DNA of 64,000 nucleotides from Halarcobacter ebronensis. GTDB taxonomy: Bacteria > Campylobacterota > Campylobacteria > Campylobacterales > Arcobacteraceae. Numbering within the stretch: position 1 is the stretch's first letter; every line of letters begins with the position of its first letter. Shown here piece after piece: positions 45,262 to 55,366 of this stretch. The notes below the pieces were generated by a model that did no database searches, was not told the origin of the DNA, and saw only the letters and a list, made by a program, of their open reading frames with translations. Both the position numbers and the translations under genes were made by a program. The stretch spans positions 310,001-374,000 of the forward strand of contig NZ_CP053836.1 of the NCBI RefSeq assembly GCF_013201825.1, read 5' to 3'.

Positions 45262-46383
45262 ATGAAATTTAAAGAACTTTTAGATGAGTGTAAAATTTAT
45301 GAAGCAGGTAAACCAATTGAGTTGGTTGTAAGAGAGTATGGTGTAAATGAGAAAGATATAATCAAACTTGCATCAAATGAGAACCCATACGGAACTTCAC
45401 CAAAGGTAGTAAAAAAAATTCAAGAGTTATCAAAAAATATGTTTATGTACCCTGATGACTCTATGTATGAATTAAAAGATTCTCTATCAAAAAAATATGG
45501 TGTCTTAAGTGATAATGTAATTATTGGAGCAGGAAGTGACCAAATAATTGAATTTCTAATTAAAGCAAAGTGTCATGTTGGTTCAAAAATACTTATGGCA
45601 AAAACAACTTTTGCAATGTATGAAATTTATGGAAAACAAGAGGGTGCTACAATCCTTAGAACTCCTAGTAATGAACACAATTTAGCTGAATTTGAAGCTA
45701 TGTATAAAGAACATGGAGCAGATATTATCTTTTTATGCCTTCCAAACAATCCATTGGGAGAGTGTTTAGATAAAGAGGATGTTTATAATTTCTTAGCAAA
45801 AGTTAATAAAGAGACTTTGGTTATAGTTGATTGTGCATATATGGAGTACGCAGCTTACAAAGATTCAAAAAAAGCAATTAATCCTTCAGATTTAATTGAG
45901 AGATTTCCAAATGCGGTTTATCTTGGAACTTTTTCAAAAGCTTATGCTCTTGGAGGTATGAGGGTTGGATATGGAATAGGGCAAGTTGGTATAATCAAAA
46001 CCCTTTATAAAGTAAGACCTCCTTTTAATATTACAACTCTATCTTTAGCTGCTGCAATTGAAGCTTTAAAAGATGAAGAGTTTGTAAAAAAATGTATTGA
46101 ATTAAATTTTGTAGAGATGAAAAGATATGAAGAGTATGCAAAAAGCAGAGGGTTTGAATATATAGAAAGTTTTACAAACTTTATTACAATGAAATTTGAT
46201 AATAAATTTATCTCTTCACATGTTGCACAAAATCTTTTAGAAAGAGGTGTTATAATTAGAGATTTAACAAGCTATGGTCTAAATGCAATTAGAATAACTA
46301 TAGGAAGAGAAGATCAAAATACAAAAGTATTCAAAGTTTTAGATGAAGTACTAGAACAATTAAAAAAAGAAGAGAACTTATAA
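45262..46383 (+). CDS. hisC: Histidinol-phosphate / aromatic aminotransferase
   Basis: This 373-residue fold-type I PLP aminotransferase has SNENPYG at the N-terminus, CLPNNPLGE, the PLP lysine in [18 protein letters not shown], and a C-terminal arginine region (IRITIG). HisC acts in histidine synthesis. Placed behind pheA and away from other his genes, it may also finish phenylalanine and tyrosine synthesis. It is preceded by a good ribosome binding site AAGAGGAA. Confidence 0.93.
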   Translation: MKFKELLDECKIYEAGKPIELVVREYGVNEKDIIKLASNENPYGTSPKVVKKIQELSKNMFMYPDDSMYELKDSLSKKYGVLSDNVIIGAGSDQIIEFLIKAKCHVGSKILMAKTTFAMYEIYGKQEGATILRTPSNEHNLAEFEAMYKEHGADIIFLCLPNNPLGECLDKEDVYNFLAKVNKETLVIVDCAYMEYAAYKDSKKAINPSDLIERFPNAVYLGTFSKAYALGGMRVGYGIGQVGIIKTLYKVRPPFNITTLSLAAAIEALKDEEFVKKCIELNFVEMKRYEEYAKSRGFEYIESFTNFITMKFDNKFISSHVAQNLLERGVIIRDLTSYGLNAIRITIGREDQNTKVFKVLDEVLEQLKKEENL

Positions 46384-46389
46384 CTTATT

Positions 46390-48192
46390 ATGGAACTAAA
46401 AGATAAAAACCTCAAAGAATTAGAAAAAATTTGTCAAGATATAAGAGAGAGGATAATTGATGTTGTATCAAAAAAGGGGGGACATTTCTCCTCTCCTTTA
46501 GGTGCAGTTGAATTAACTGTGGCTATGCATAAGGTTTTTGATATAAAAAAAGACCCTTTTATATATGATGTTTCCCATCAATGTTATCCCCATAAACTTA
46601 TAAATGGAAGATGGGATGATTTTGAAACCCTTAGACAATACAACGGAATAAGTGGATTTACAAAACCCAATGAATCCAACGCAGATTTTTTTGTAGCAGG
46701 ACATAGTTCCACATCAATATCCCTTGCAATTGGTGCAGCAAAAGCTATAAAACTAAAGGGAGAAGATAGGATCCCTGTTGTTATGATTGGTGATGGCTCT
46801 ATGACAGCTGGGATGGTTTATGAGGCTTTAAATGAATTAGGAGATAGAAAATATCCTGTGGTTATAATCTTAAATGATAATGAGATGTCAATAGCAAAAC
46901 CTATTGGTTCTATATCAAAATATCTATCAAAAATATTAGCTGGTAAGTTTTACCAAAATTTTAAAGATAGAGTAGATAGAAATATAATTCAGAAACTACC
47001 AGAGGGAGCAACTTATCTAGCTAAAAAGATAGAAGAGAGTATGAAACTTATCACTCCTGGTATTATTTTTGAAGAGATGGGGATAGATTATATAGGTCCA
47101 ATTGATGGACATAACTTAGAAGAGATAATTGAAACCCTACAAATAGCAAAAGAGATAAAAAAACCTGTAATAGTTCATGCAAGAACCATAAAAGGTAAAG
47201 GGTATGAATTTGCAGAGGGACAACATGAAATATGGCATGGGGTATCTCCTTTTGATGTACAAACTGGTGAGTTTGCAAAAAAATCTTCAGCAAAAGCTGC
47301 AACAGCAGTATATGCAGATGCACTTTTAGAACTGGCTAAAAAACATGAAAATATTGTAGGTGTAACAGCAGCTATGCCAAGTGGTACAGGTATTGATAAA
47401 CTAATGAAAGAGTTTCCTACTAGATTTTGGGATGTTGCAATTGCAGAACAACATGCAGTAACTTCAATGGCAGCTATGGCAAAAGAGGGATTTAAACCTT
47501 TTATTACTATCTATTCAACTTTTTTGCAAAGGGGATATGACCAAATAATACATGATGTCTGTATTATGAATTTACCTGTTGTTTTTGCAATAGATAGAGC
47601 TGGAATTGTAGGAAATGATGGAGAGACTCATCAAGGTGTTTTTGATATCTCATTTTTAAGAGTTTTACCAAATATGATACTTTGTGCTCCAAGGGATGAT
47701 AAAACATTAGAGTATGCATTAGAGTTTGGTTATGAGGCTAAATCTCCCTGTGCAATTAGATATCCAAGAGGAGCCTTTGCTAAATTAAATTATGAAGCAA
47801 CAAAATTTGAATTAGGTAAGGCTCAGCTTTTAAAAGAGGGAAGTTCAAAAAAACTCTTTATTGGATATGGAGCAGGGGTTAGTAGAGCTTTACAAACAGA
47901 GAGTTTACATAGTGAAGATATTGCAGTATTAGATTTAAGATTTGTAAAACCTCTTGATGAACAACTTTTAAAAGAGTTAAGCCTTAAATATGAGCAATGG
48001 TATATTTTTAGTGATTCTCAAAAACAAGGTGGGGTAGGAAGTGCTATTTTAGAGTTTTTAAACAAAGAGAGAATCTGTATAAAAGTTAACTCTTTTGAGT
48101 ACGAAGATGAGTTTATAGGACATGGAGATACAAAATTAGTGGAAGAGTCTTTAGGATTACTTCCTTCTCAACTTGTAAACAAAATAGTATAG
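46390..48192 (+). CDS. dxs: 1-deoxy-D-xylulose-5-phosphate synthase
   Basis: This 600-residue thiamine-diphosphate enzyme condenses pyruvate and glyceraldehyde 3-phosphate into DXP, the precursor of isoprenoids and also of the ThiG thiazole. The cofactor motif is GDGSMTAGMVYEALN...ILNDNEMSI. The pyrimidine-domain glutamate lies in VAIAEQHAVT, and DRAGIVGNDGETHQG is clear. It is 6 bases after hisC. In C. jejuni, from memory, fliF-fliG-fliH lie between hisC and dxs; here they are absent. Confidence 0.95.
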   Translation: MELKDKNLKELEKICQDIRERIIDVVSKKGGHFSSPLGAVELTVAMHKVFDIKKDPFIYDVSHQCYPHKLINGRWDDFETLRQYNGISGFTKPNESNADFFVAGHSSTSISLAIGAAKAIKLKGEDRIPVVMIGDGSMTAGMVYEALNELGDRKYPVVIILNDNEMSIAKPIGSISKYLSKILAGKFYQNFKDRVDRNIIQKLPEGATYLAKKIEESMKLITPGIIFEEMGIDYIGPIDGHNLEEIIETLQIAKEIKKPVIVHARTIKGKGYEFAEGQHEIWHGVSPFDVQTGEFAKKSSAKAATAVYADALLELAKKHENIVGVTAAMPSGTGIDKLMKEFPTRFWDVAIAEQHAVTSMAAMAKEGFKPFITIYSTFLQRGYDQIIHDVCIMNLPVVFAIDRAGIVGNDGETHQGVFDISFLRVLPNMILCAPRDDKTLEYALEFGYEAKSPCAIRYPRGAFAKLNYEATKFELGKAQLLKEGSSKKLFIGYGAGVSRALQTESLHSEDIAVLDLRFVKPLDEQLLKELSLKYEQWYIFSDSQKQGGVGSAILEFLNKERICIKVNSFEYEDEFIGHGDTKLVEESLGLLPSQLVNKIV

Positions 48193-48221
48193 TTTAGGAA
48201 AGGTTTGAAACCTTTTCTAAA
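48193..48221. terminator. Bidirectional terminator between dxs and maf
   Basis: A stem TTTAGgAAAGGTT / AACCTTTtCTAAA (one G-T pair) with a 3-5 base loop begins directly at the dxs stop codon and lies between convergent genes. Confidence 0.7.
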
Positions 48222-48230
48222 TAGTTGAAA

Positions 48231-48779
48231 TTAATTTAAAAATACTTTTAATTTCTCTACACAAAGTCCCATGGCTGTACTTTCATACCCTTTTACATCT
48301 AATATATAGGGTTTACAAAAACCTTCAACCATAATAGCACCTGCTTTTCCATAACATTTTTTAGAACTTATATAATCTTCAATATCTTTTTTGTCAAACT
48401 CTTTGAATTTATAAGTAGTTATTGAGATATCTATTAACTCTTTTTTCTTGCTTTTATATATCATACAAGTGATAACCGAGGTTTCACTTCCACTTTGAAG
48501 ATTTAACATTCTTCTTGCATCTGCCTCATTTTTAGCTTTTCTAAGAAGCTCCCCTTTTGAAGTTACAACAGAATCTGCAACAAGAAGTGGCATATCTTCA
48601 ACTCCATACTTCTTATAAAGTTCATTATATTTACCTAATGTTGCCAAATATACAAAAGATTTTGGATTTTTTGTGCTTATAGAATCTTCATCAAAATCTC
48701 CACCATTTTGTATAAACTCTATTTTATGATTTTTTAGTATAAGTGCTCTTGTTTGTGAATTAGAACCAAGTCTTATCAA
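48231..48779 (-). CDS. Maf-family nucleoside triphosphate pyrophosphatase
   Basis: This 182-residue protein is of Maf type. The N-terminal signature is degenerate (LGSNSQTRALIL instead of LASxSPRR), as in other Campylobacterota. VADSVVTSKGELLRKAKNEADARRML keeps the catalytic Asp and the Lys/Arg cluster, and the GKAGAIMVEGF segment matches the family. Maf proteins hydrolyse modified or canonical NTPs and can affect septum formation. It is convergent with dxs. Confidence 0.85.
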   Translation of the reverse strand: MIRLGSNSQTRALILKNHKIEFIQNGGDFDEDSISTKNPKSFVYLATLGKYNELYKKYGVEDMPLLVADSVVTSKGELLRKAKNEADARRMLNLQSGSETSVITCMIYKSKKKELIDISITTYKFKEFDKKDIEDYISSKKCYGKAGAIMVEGFCKPYILDVKGYESTAMGLCVEKLKVFLN

Positions 48780-48845
48780 GCTTTTCCTTTTTTTATATCT
48801 TAAATTATTTTATCAAAGCAAGAGAAAAAATGAACTAAATTTATG

Positions 48846-48851
48846 TATAAT
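48846..48851 (+). promoter_or_regulatory. -10 element placing the start of transcription at the ATG of the 48858 gene
   Basis: TATAAT at 48846-48851 is only six bases before ATG 48858 and overlaps the alternative ATG 48843. If used, transcription would begin at or next to the ATG and give a leaderless or near-leaderless mRNA. Confidence 0.45.
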
Positions 48852-48857
48852 TACCAA

Positions 48858-50135
48858 ATGAATTTATCACTATTATCTGGCATTTTGATTTTTGCCTCTT
48901 TTTTAATTACTATTTTTAGTTACTTTTTTTTAAATGAGCTTTTTATCTTTTCAGGTATTTTTGCTTGGTTAGCACTAATCCTTTTATTTAGAAAAGTATC
49001 AAATATAAAACTTTTGATTTTATTACTTGGTCTTTCATTTGCAATATTTCTTTTTTGTATGATAAAAAATTTTCAAATAGATTTTGCGAGGGCAATTTTA
49101 GTAAATCAATATCTTCTTACTCTTTTAATAGGTGTAGGTTTTTTAAGACTTATTGCAACACCCAAAAATGAGAATATAAAAGAGCTTCCCACAGGAAAAA
49201 ACTCTTTTATTAAAACCTATTGGGGAGTTCATCTTTTTGGTTCTGTTATTAATCTCTCTTCTCTTATTTTAGTTGCAGATAAACTATATAAAAGAGCTTC
49301 TTTATCAAAACTACAAATTATTCTTTTAACTAGAGCCTTTTCAACAGATGCCTATTGGTCGCCTTTTTTTGTTGCTTTTGCTGCAGCAATAACCTATGCA
49401 CCAAACCTAATGACTTCTAAAATTCTAGTAATAGGAATAGTTTTAGCAGTAACTGCTTTTTTTATAACCTTAAGAGAGTTAAAAGATTGTGATTTTAGTG
49501 AGTTTAGAGGTTATCCAATGCAGTTTGATACGCTTCTTTTACCATTTTTATTGGCTATTTTAGTTTTAGTTACCAATCATTACTATCCAAATCTAAAGGT
49601 AATTCTTTTAATTTCTATGTTTTCAATACTTTTAACAAGTCTAATTTTACCCTTTAAAGTTGGAATAAAAAATGCTATAAAAAATCTAAATTCCCATGTA
49701 ACTACAGAACTTCCTAAAATGAAAAATGAGATTGCACTGTTTCTAGTTGCAGGGATGTTTGGGGTTAGTGTTAGTAGTTTATTAATGGGATATAATATTG
49801 ATTTTCCTTTTAAAAATTTTGATGCTTTTGCTGCATCAATAATGCTATTAGTTTTTATTTTAGTTTCATTTATTGGAATACATCCAATTATCTCAATTGC
49901 AATAGTAGGTAACTGGACAATGGATCTAAATCATACCCTATTAGCTGCAACATTTTTAATGTCTTGGTCAACTTCAGTATCAACTTCTCCCTTTAGTGGA
50001 GTTAATCTTACAATGCAAGCAAGATATGATTTAAATGCAAAAGAGATATTTAAAACAAACCTTCCTTACGCCTTTAAGATGTATATTTTTTGTGTTATAA
50101 TCCTTTTTCTTTTAGCCAAATATTTAGGAATATAA
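48858..50135 (+). CDS. Multi-helix inner-membrane protein, probable transporter
   Basis: This 425-residue protein (from ATG 48858; ATG 48843 would add MYNYQ) has about eleven hydrophobic helices and a two-halved look. The region IGIHPIISIAIVGNW...MSWSTSVSTSPFSGVNLTMQARY resembles the re-entrant loop segment of ion-transporter (IT) superfamily carriers. I do not recognise a specific family. The next gene, an AEC-type carrier, starts one base after its stop, so the two are probably co-expressed. Confidence 0.7.
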   Translation: MNLSLLSGILIFASFLITIFSYFFLNELFIFSGIFAWLALILLFRKVSNIKLLILLLGLSFAIFLFCMIKNFQIDFARAILVNQYLLTLLIGVGFLRLIATPKNENIKELPTGKNSFIKTYWGVHLFGSVINLSSLILVADKLYKRASLSKLQIILLTRAFSTDAYWSPFFVAFAAAITYAPNLMTSKILVIGIVLAVTAFFITLRELKDCDFSEFRGYPMQFDTLLLPFLLAILVLVTNHYYPNLKVILLISMFSILLTSLILPFKVGIKNAIKNLNSHVTTELPKMKNEIALFLVAGMFGVSVSSLLMGYNIDFPFKNFDAFAASIMLLVFILVSFIGIHPIISIAIVGNWTMDLNHTLLAATFLMSWSTSVSTSPFSGVNLTMQARYDLNAKEIFKTNLPYAFKMYIFCVIILFLLAKYLGI

Positions 50136-50136
50136 T

Positions 50137-51063
50137 TTGAATGTTTTATTTATTTTACTTGGAAAAATTTTCCCTTTGTATCTTACAATTTTTGTGGGAT
50201 TTATCTTAACAAAATATTTCAAAGTAAAAAGAGAGCAGATTGCCTTTTTACTAATCTATATTTTAGGACCAGTGGTAATATTTTTTGCTGTTTTATCAAT
50301 TGAAATAAATCTCCAACTTGTCTTTTTACCAATGTTTATTTATATTTTTGGAAGTTTGATTGCTTTTTATATTTTGTATAAATACAAAAATCAATGGAAA
50401 GATGCAAGTGTAAATACTTTAGCCTTTACTTGTGGTACAGGAAATAGCGGATACTTTGGTATCCCTTTGGCTATGATTTTGCTTGAACCAAGTGTAGCAA
50501 ATATCTTTATTTTTGGAACTTTAGCTTCTATTTTATATGAAAATAGTACAGGTTTTTTTGTAACAGCAAAAGGGAGTTTTACTGCAAGACAATCAATTAT
50601 GAAAGTTATAAAACTTCCAGTACTTTACTCTTTTATTGCAGGAATTATATTTAATATTTTGGGATTTAGAACACCTGAAGTTATTGTTCCATATTTTGAG
50701 AATTTTAAGTGGGCATATGGACTTTTAGGAATGATGATGCTTGGAATGGGAATGAAGGGTTTTAATATCCATGAGGATTTTGATAAAAAATATATAAAAA
50801 TTGCATACTTCTACAAATTTATTTTTTGGCCTGGAGTTGTTTTGGCAATAATTTTTATAGATAAAAATTTTATAAACTTTTTAAATGAAGATATTTATAA
50901 AGTGCTATTTTTATTCTCTATTATTCCACTAGCTGGAAATACAGTGACTTTGGCAATTTTATTAAAAGCAAAACCTGAAAAAGCCTCTTTTACTGTTCTT
51001 TTATCAACACTGATTTCAGTTATATATATACCTGTTGTTTTGGCATTATATGGTGGATTTTAG
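50137..51063 (+). CDS. AEC-family (auxin efflux carrier-like) transporter
   Basis: This 308-residue membrane protein of about ten helices starts with TTG at 50137. It has the family-type N-terminus (FPLYLTIFVGFILTKYF), the NSGYFGIPLAM motif in helix 4 and the C-terminal PLAGNTVTLAILLKAKPEKAS repeat of the same motif. Bacterial members export or take up organic anions such as malate. It is coupled to the upstream membrane protein, and its stop overlaps the convergent NlpC/P60 gene by 4 bases. Confidence 0.88.
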   Translation: MNVLFILLGKIFPLYLTIFVGFILTKYFKVKREQIAFLLIYILGPVVIFFAVLSIEINLQLVFLPMFIYIFGSLIAFYILYKYKNQWKDASVNTLAFTCGTGNSGYFGIPLAMILLEPSVANIFIFGTLASILYENSTGFFVTAKGSFTARQSIMKVIKLPVLYSFIAGIIFNILGFRTPEVIVPYFENFKWAYGLLGMMMLGMGMKGFNIHEDFDKKYIKIAYFYKFIFWPGVVLAIIFIDKNFINFLNEDIYKVLFLFSIIPLAGNTVTLAILLKAKPEKASFTVLLSTLISVIYIPVVLALYGGF

Positions 51064-51560
51064 AAGATTACTCTTCTAGAAGTCCAGTAAGTTTTTATAT
51101 AAAAAGGTTTATCAAGACTTGTAAGTTTTACACCTTTTATTGAAGCGTGCATAAATCTTCCATCTCCAACATATATTCCAACATGTCTATCTATTTTACT
51201 TGTTTTAAAGAAGATTAAATCTCCCTCTTCAAGCTCTGATTTATCAATTTTTTCACCAATTTTAACTTGATTTGTTGTTGTTCTTGGAATATCTAAATTA
51301 AACTTCTCTTTAAATAATCTTTGGGCAAAAGCAGAGCAGTCAATACCTTTTTTTGTTGCTCCACCAAACTTATATTTTACATTTTTCCATTCATTGTAAA
51401 ATGACATTAATGACTCTTGAATATACTCAGTATCAGTTAATGTTTGCTGTGTTGTCTTATGATTACTTAATGTTTCTGCAATCTCATTTGATTTATTTGA
51501 GATACATCCTGAAAATAGAGTAATAATAGATATTAGTAGTATAAATTTTTTTAATTTCAA
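51060..51560 (-). CDS. NlpC/P60 lipoprotein, peptidoglycan endopeptidase (copy 1)
   Basis: This 166-residue lipoprotein has a lipobox ending at C19 (ITLFSGC), a linker of about 30 residues, and an NlpC/P60 domain. Catalytic C75 lies in GIDCSAFAQ, H126 in RHVGIYVG and H138 in FMHAS. Such enzymes (Spr/MepS-like) cut peptide cross-links in the cell wall to allow growth. It lies 9 bases after a paralogue of the same layout, so the pair arose by tandem duplication. Confidence 0.9.
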   Translation of the reverse strand: MKLKKFILLISIITLFSGCISNKSNEIAETLSNHKTTQQTLTDTEYIQESLMSFYNEWKNVKYKFGGATKKGIDCSAFAQRLFKEKFNLDIPRTTTNQVKIGEKIDKSELEEGDLIFFKTSKIDRHVGIYVGDGRFMHASIKGVKLTSLDKPFYIKTYWTSRRVIF

Positions 51561-51569
51561 ATATTTCCT

Positions 51570-52064
51570 TTAGTATAGAACTCTTCGTATCTCTTTTATA
51601 TGTTTTGAGTAGTATGGGTTATTAATTCGCGAGATTATTACCCCTTTTTTAGTTGAGACATGCATAAATTTTCCATCTTTTAAATAGATTCCCACATGAT
51701 TTGTTTTAAATCCAGTCGAAAAGAAAATTAAATCTCCAGTTATTAAACTATTTGTATTTATCTCTTCTCCAACTTCAAGCTGTAAAGCTGTTGTTCTAGG
51801 AAGATTTAAATTAAGTTTTTCTTTAAAGGTTCTTTGTACAAAAGCAGAGCAGTCTATTCCTTTTTTAGAGTAGCCTCCATATTTATACTTAACACCTTTC
51901 CAATCTTTGTATTGGGTAATTAAATTATCATATATTTTATTGTAATCTAAATTTGCACTTGGAGTAGTTTTTGGTGCTGTGGTTATATTACCACTATTAA
52001 AAGAGCAACCTTGAATCAATAATAACAATAGAAAAAATAAAAAATTAGAAATGTAATTTTTCAC
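51570..52064 (-). CDS. NlpC/P60 lipoprotein, peptidoglycan endopeptidase (copy 2)
   Basis: This 164-residue lipoprotein has a lipobox at C20 (LLIQGC), a proline/threonine-rich linker and an NlpC/P60 domain with C72 (GIDCSAFVQ), H123 (NHVGIYLK) and H135 (FMHVS). It is the upstream partner of the copy at 51060, with the same domain layout and the conserved KYxFGG/KYGG...KKGIDCSAF block. The catalytic triad is complete in both, so both are probably active. Confidence 0.9.
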   Translation of the reverse strand: MKNYISNFLFFLLLLLIQGCSFNSGNITTAPKTTPSANLDYNKIYDNLITQYKDWKGVKYKYGGYSKKGIDCSAFVQRTFKEKLNLNLPRTTALQLEVGEEINTNSLITGDLIFFSTGFKTNHVGIYLKDGKFMHVSTKKGVIISRINNPYYSKHIKEIRRVLY

Positions 52065-52148
52065 TAAAATACCCGATAAATTGAAGTTTTAAGAAAATTT
52101 ATTGTAACTTAAAATCTCTTAAGATAAAAATTTTTAATAAAGAAAATA

Positions 52149-52182
52149 AAATAAGAGTTTGTTTTAAACAAAGCTCTTATTT
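52149..52182 (-). terminator. Terminator after the alaS unit
   Basis: An inverted repeat AAATAAGAG / CTCTTATTT with an inner TTTGTTT/AAACAAA extension is followed on the minus strand by T-rich sequence. It starts 7 bases past the stop of the small membrane protein gene. Confidence 0.75.
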
Positions 52183-52188
52183 CAAGGT

Positions 52189-52668
52189 TTACATTCCTCT
52201 TAGGGTAATACCAAAGTAGATTGCCACAAGACCTAAAACTATATTTAGAGGAATAAAATATTTTGCAATTATTACAAGGTTATCTTTTGCTAAAGTTATA
52301 TTTCCCTCATCAAAAGCAGCTTGTGCATTTTTTCTTTTTCTAAATATTATAATAAAAACCAAAGTCATAACTGTCCAAATAGCCTCTTTTGCAATTACAA
52401 AAGAGTATAAAGGTGTTCCTTTAAATCCAAGTGCTATTATCATTATAATTGCAGTTAAAAGAAGAAGAACTATAGAAGGAATTACCATATTAAAAAATCT
52501 TCTAAGATTTTCTAAGGTTCTTCCAATTTTTACTTTAGGTTCTTCAATCTCTTGCATTGAGTAGTGTACTGCAAATCTAATTGCAATCATTCCTCCTACC
52601 CAAATTACAGCACTAAATACATGAAGAAAAACAATAATTGATGAAAAGTTATGAAATAGGTTTTCCAT
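52189..52668 (-). CDS. Four-helix membrane protein, CopD-like
   Basis: This 159-residue protein (MENLFHNFSS start) has four predicted helices. Conserved-looking residues are HVFSAVIWVGGMIAIRFAVHY, RRFFNMVIPSI and the C-terminal IPLNIVLGLVAIYFG. This pattern occurs in CopD-like and other small haem- or copper-linked membrane proteins. The histidines could bind haem or metal, but this is inference. I prefer ATG 52668, with AAGGA ten bases before it and immediately after the alaS stop, over an upstream ATG 52689 inside alaS. Confidence 0.7.
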   Translation of the reverse strand: MENLFHNFSSIIVFLHVFSAVIWVGGMIAIRFAVHYSMQEIEEPKVKIGRTLENLRRFFNMVIPSIVLLLLTAIIMIIALGFKGTPLYSFVIAKEAIWTVMTLVFIIIFRKRKNAQAAFDEGNITLAKDNLVIIAKYFIPLNIVLGLVAIYFGITLRGM

Positions 52669-52669
52669 T

Positions 52670-55225
52670 TTATAGATTTTCCTTTGCAAACTCTAAAGCA
52701 GCTTTTTTTGCTTCCTCAATTTTTGAAACATCTTTACCACCCGCTTGTGCGAAGTCTGGTCTTCCACCACCACCTCCACCAACAATTGGAGCAATAGCTT
52801 TGATCCAATCACCAGCTTTAACACTACAATTTTTAGAACCAGCTACAAGCATAACTTTGTCACCTTTTGCTTGAATAAGCATTATTGCAACTTTGTCATT
52901 TCCGTTTTTATAGTCATCAACTATTTTTTTAATATCGCCATTGTTCACAATGTCAACTACAACTTTTATATCTCCAATCATCTCTTCAGTAATTGGTGCA
53001 GATATAGAGTTTTGTGCCTCTTCAAGCTCTCTTTTAAGCTCTTTTATTTGATCTTTTAGTTTTTTAACTCCAAGAATAATATCACTGTTTTTAAGCTCAT
53101 TTTGTAGTTCATTTACTTTTGTAATATACTCTTTTGTATATTTAATAGCAGCAAGTCCACAAACTGCCTCTATTCTTCTAACTCCAGCACTAACTCCTGA
53201 CTCTTTTGTTATATAAAAAGAACCAATATCTTGAGTATTTCTTACGTGTGTTCCTCCACAAAATTCAACAGAGATTCCTCCAAAGCCAACAACTCTTACC
53301 ATATCTCCATATTTCTCTCCAAACATAGCTATGGCACCTTTTTTCTTAGCCTCTTCAATAGGTAACTCTTCTACACTTCCAGGTAGACCTCTTATAATCA
53401 TAGAGTTTACTAAGTCTTCAACCTCTTCAATCTCTTCATTTGTCATAGCTTTTGGGTATGTAAAGTCAAATCTTAATCTATTTGAATCATTTAAAGAACC
53501 AGCTTGTGAAACTGTATCCCCAAGTACCATTTTAAGTGCACTTTGAAGTAGGTGTGTTGCACTATGGTGTTTTGCAACTTCCCATCTATTTACAACAACA
53601 GCAGAAACAGCTTCACCAACTTTTAGATTAGATTTTTCAACTTTAATTTTTGATAGGTTTAATCCATGAAATTTTTGAGTATCTTTAACTATAGCAATAT
53701 GTCCTTCATCTTCTAAAGCACCAATATCACCTGTTTGTCCACCACTTGTAGCATAAAAAGGAGTTTTGTCAAGCATTACCCAACCACTTTGTCCTTTTTC
53801 AAGAGCTTGAACTTCATTAAAACTCTCATCTAAAAGGGCAACAATTTTACTCTCAAATGTTGTAGTATTGTAACCTACAAATTCATTAATACCATATTTC
53901 TCTATTAATGTTTTAAAATCACCTTCCGTTGCACTATCTCCACTACCTTTCCAAGCAGCTTTTGCTTTAGCTTTTTGTAAAGACATTAACTCTTCAAATT
54001 TTTCAACATCAACTTTTATATCTCTGTCTCTTAACATATCTTCTGTTAAGTCTAAAGGGAAACCTTTTTCATCATATAGTTTAAATGCAATCTCTCCTGA
54101 GAATAGATCTTTAGTATTTTTAAGCTCTTCATTAAATAGAGTCATTCCCGAATCAATTGTTTTGAAAAATCTCTCTTCTTCTAAAGTCAACTGCTCTTTT
54201 ACATAACTTTTTTGTTCAACTAATTCACTATAATGAGACCCCATAATATCACAAAGTGTATCATATAGTTTTGCCATAAATGGTTCTCTAAATCCAAGTA
54301 AATAACCATGTCTTACAGCTCTCCTCATAATTCTTCTATTTACATAAGGTCTTCCTTCATTTCCAAAAAGAATACCTTGAGATAGCATAAATGAGTTTGC
54401 TCTTAAGTGGTCTGCAATTACTCTATATGAACCTATAGTTTCAGAAGTTGCTTCTTTTTCTGCTAACTCTTCAAGTTTTTTGATTATAGGTTGAAAATTA
54501 GATGAATCGAAGTTATTAAAAACTCCCTCTTTGATTGCCATAACTCTTTCTAGTCCCATACCTGTATCAATTGAAGGTTTTGGAAGAGCAGTTAAAGTTC
54601 CATCACTGCTTCTTTCATACTGCATAAATACTAAGTTCCAAATCTCTAGAAATCTATCACCATCTCCACCCATTTTATCTTCAGGACCATTGAAGTGTTC
54701 TTCTCCTTGGTCGTAGAAAATCTCTGAACATGGTCCACATGCACCTGTATCTCCCATAGACCAGAAATTGTCTTTGTCTCCAAATCTCATTATTCTTGAA
54801 GGATCAATATGTTTAGACCAAATCTCAAAGGCTTCATCATCGCTATCATGAACTGTAACCCAAAGTTTTTCAATTGGAAGTGCAAGATTCACTGTTACAA
54901 ACTCCCAAGCATATGCAATTGCATCCTCTTTGAAATAATCTCCAAAAGAGAAGTTTCCTAACATCTCAAATAGAGTGTGGTGACGTGCAGTGTACCCAAC
55001 ATTTTCTAAATCGTTATGTTTCCCTCCTGCTCTAACACACAATTGACAAGATGTTGCCCTTGGATTAACTGGTCTAGGAACAGCTCCTGTAAAAATATCT
55101 TTAAATTGAACCATTCCTGCATTTGTAAACATTAAAGTTGGATCATCAGGAACAAGTGGCATTGATGAGATTACCTCATGTCCTTTACTCTTAAAAAACT
55201 CTAAATACTCTTTTCTAATATCCAT
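52670..55225 (-). CDS. alaS: Alanyl-tRNA synthetase
   Basis: This 851-residue class II synthetase starts at [17 protein letters not shown] (55225). An in-frame ATG nine codons upstream adds residues unlike the family. The catalytic domain includes [30 protein letters not shown] and [12 protein letters not shown]. The editing domain has the zinc ligands in KHHSATHLL and EFCGGTHV. The C-terminal C-Ala domain ends with a glycine-rich [16 protein letters not shown] small membrane protein gene follows directly. Confidence 0.96.
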   Translation of the reverse strand: MDIRKEYLEFFKSKGHEVISSMPLVPDDPTLMFTNAGMVQFKDIFTGAVPRPVNPRATSCQLCVRAGGKHNDLENVGYTARHHTLFEMLGNFSFGDYFKEDAIAYAWEFVTVNLALPIEKLWVTVHDSDDEAFEIWSKHIDPSRIMRFGDKDNFWSMGDTGACGPCSEIFYDQGEEHFNGPEDKMGGDGDRFLEIWNLVFMQYERSSDGTLTALPKPSIDTGMGLERVMAIKEGVFNNFDSSNFQPIIKKLEELAEKEATSETIGSYRVIADHLRANSFMLSQGILFGNEGRPYVNRRIMRRAVRHGYLLGFREPFMAKLYDTLCDIMGSHYSELVEQKSYVKEQLTLEEERFFKTIDSGMTLFNEELKNTKDLFSGEIAFKLYDEKGFPLDLTEDMLRDRDIKVDVEKFEELMSLQKAKAKAAWKGSGDSATEGDFKTLIEKYGINEFVGYNTTTFESKIVALLDESFNEVQALEKGQSGWVMLDKTPFYATSGGQTGDIGALEDEGHIAIVKDTQKFHGLNLSKIKVEKSNLKVGEAVSAVVVNRWEVAKHHSATHLLQSALKMVLGDTVSQAGSLNDSNRLRFDFTYPKAMTNEEIEEVEDLVNSMIIRGLPGSVEELPIEEAKKKGAIAMFGEKYGDMVRVVGFGGISVEFCGGTHVRNTQDIGSFYITKESGVSAGVRRIEAVCGLAAIKYTKEYITKVNELQNELKNSDIILGVKKLKDQIKELKRELEEAQNSISAPITEEMIGDIKVVVDIVNNGDIKKIVDDYKNGNDKVAIMLIQAKGDKVMLVAGSKNCSVKAGDWIKAIAPIVGGGGGGRPDFAQAGGKDVSKIEEAKKAALEFAKENL

Positions 55226-55324
55226 ATAAACTACCCATATTAAATTTGGCAATATTCTAACTAAAATTTTATTTATGCTAGATTAGGGTATATAAAGATA
55301 CAACTTGATTTAAGGTTTAAACAG

Positions 55325-55330
55325 TATAAT
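55325..55330 (+). promoter_or_regulatory. -10 element (TATAAT) for trx
   Basis: TATAAT lies 36 bases before ATG 55367. The GTG at 55334 just after it cannot be the normal start because it would coincide with the transcription start. Confidence 0.6.
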
Positions 55331-55366
55331 TTTGTGTACGTACATTTAAAAAAAAAGGAAATAAAG

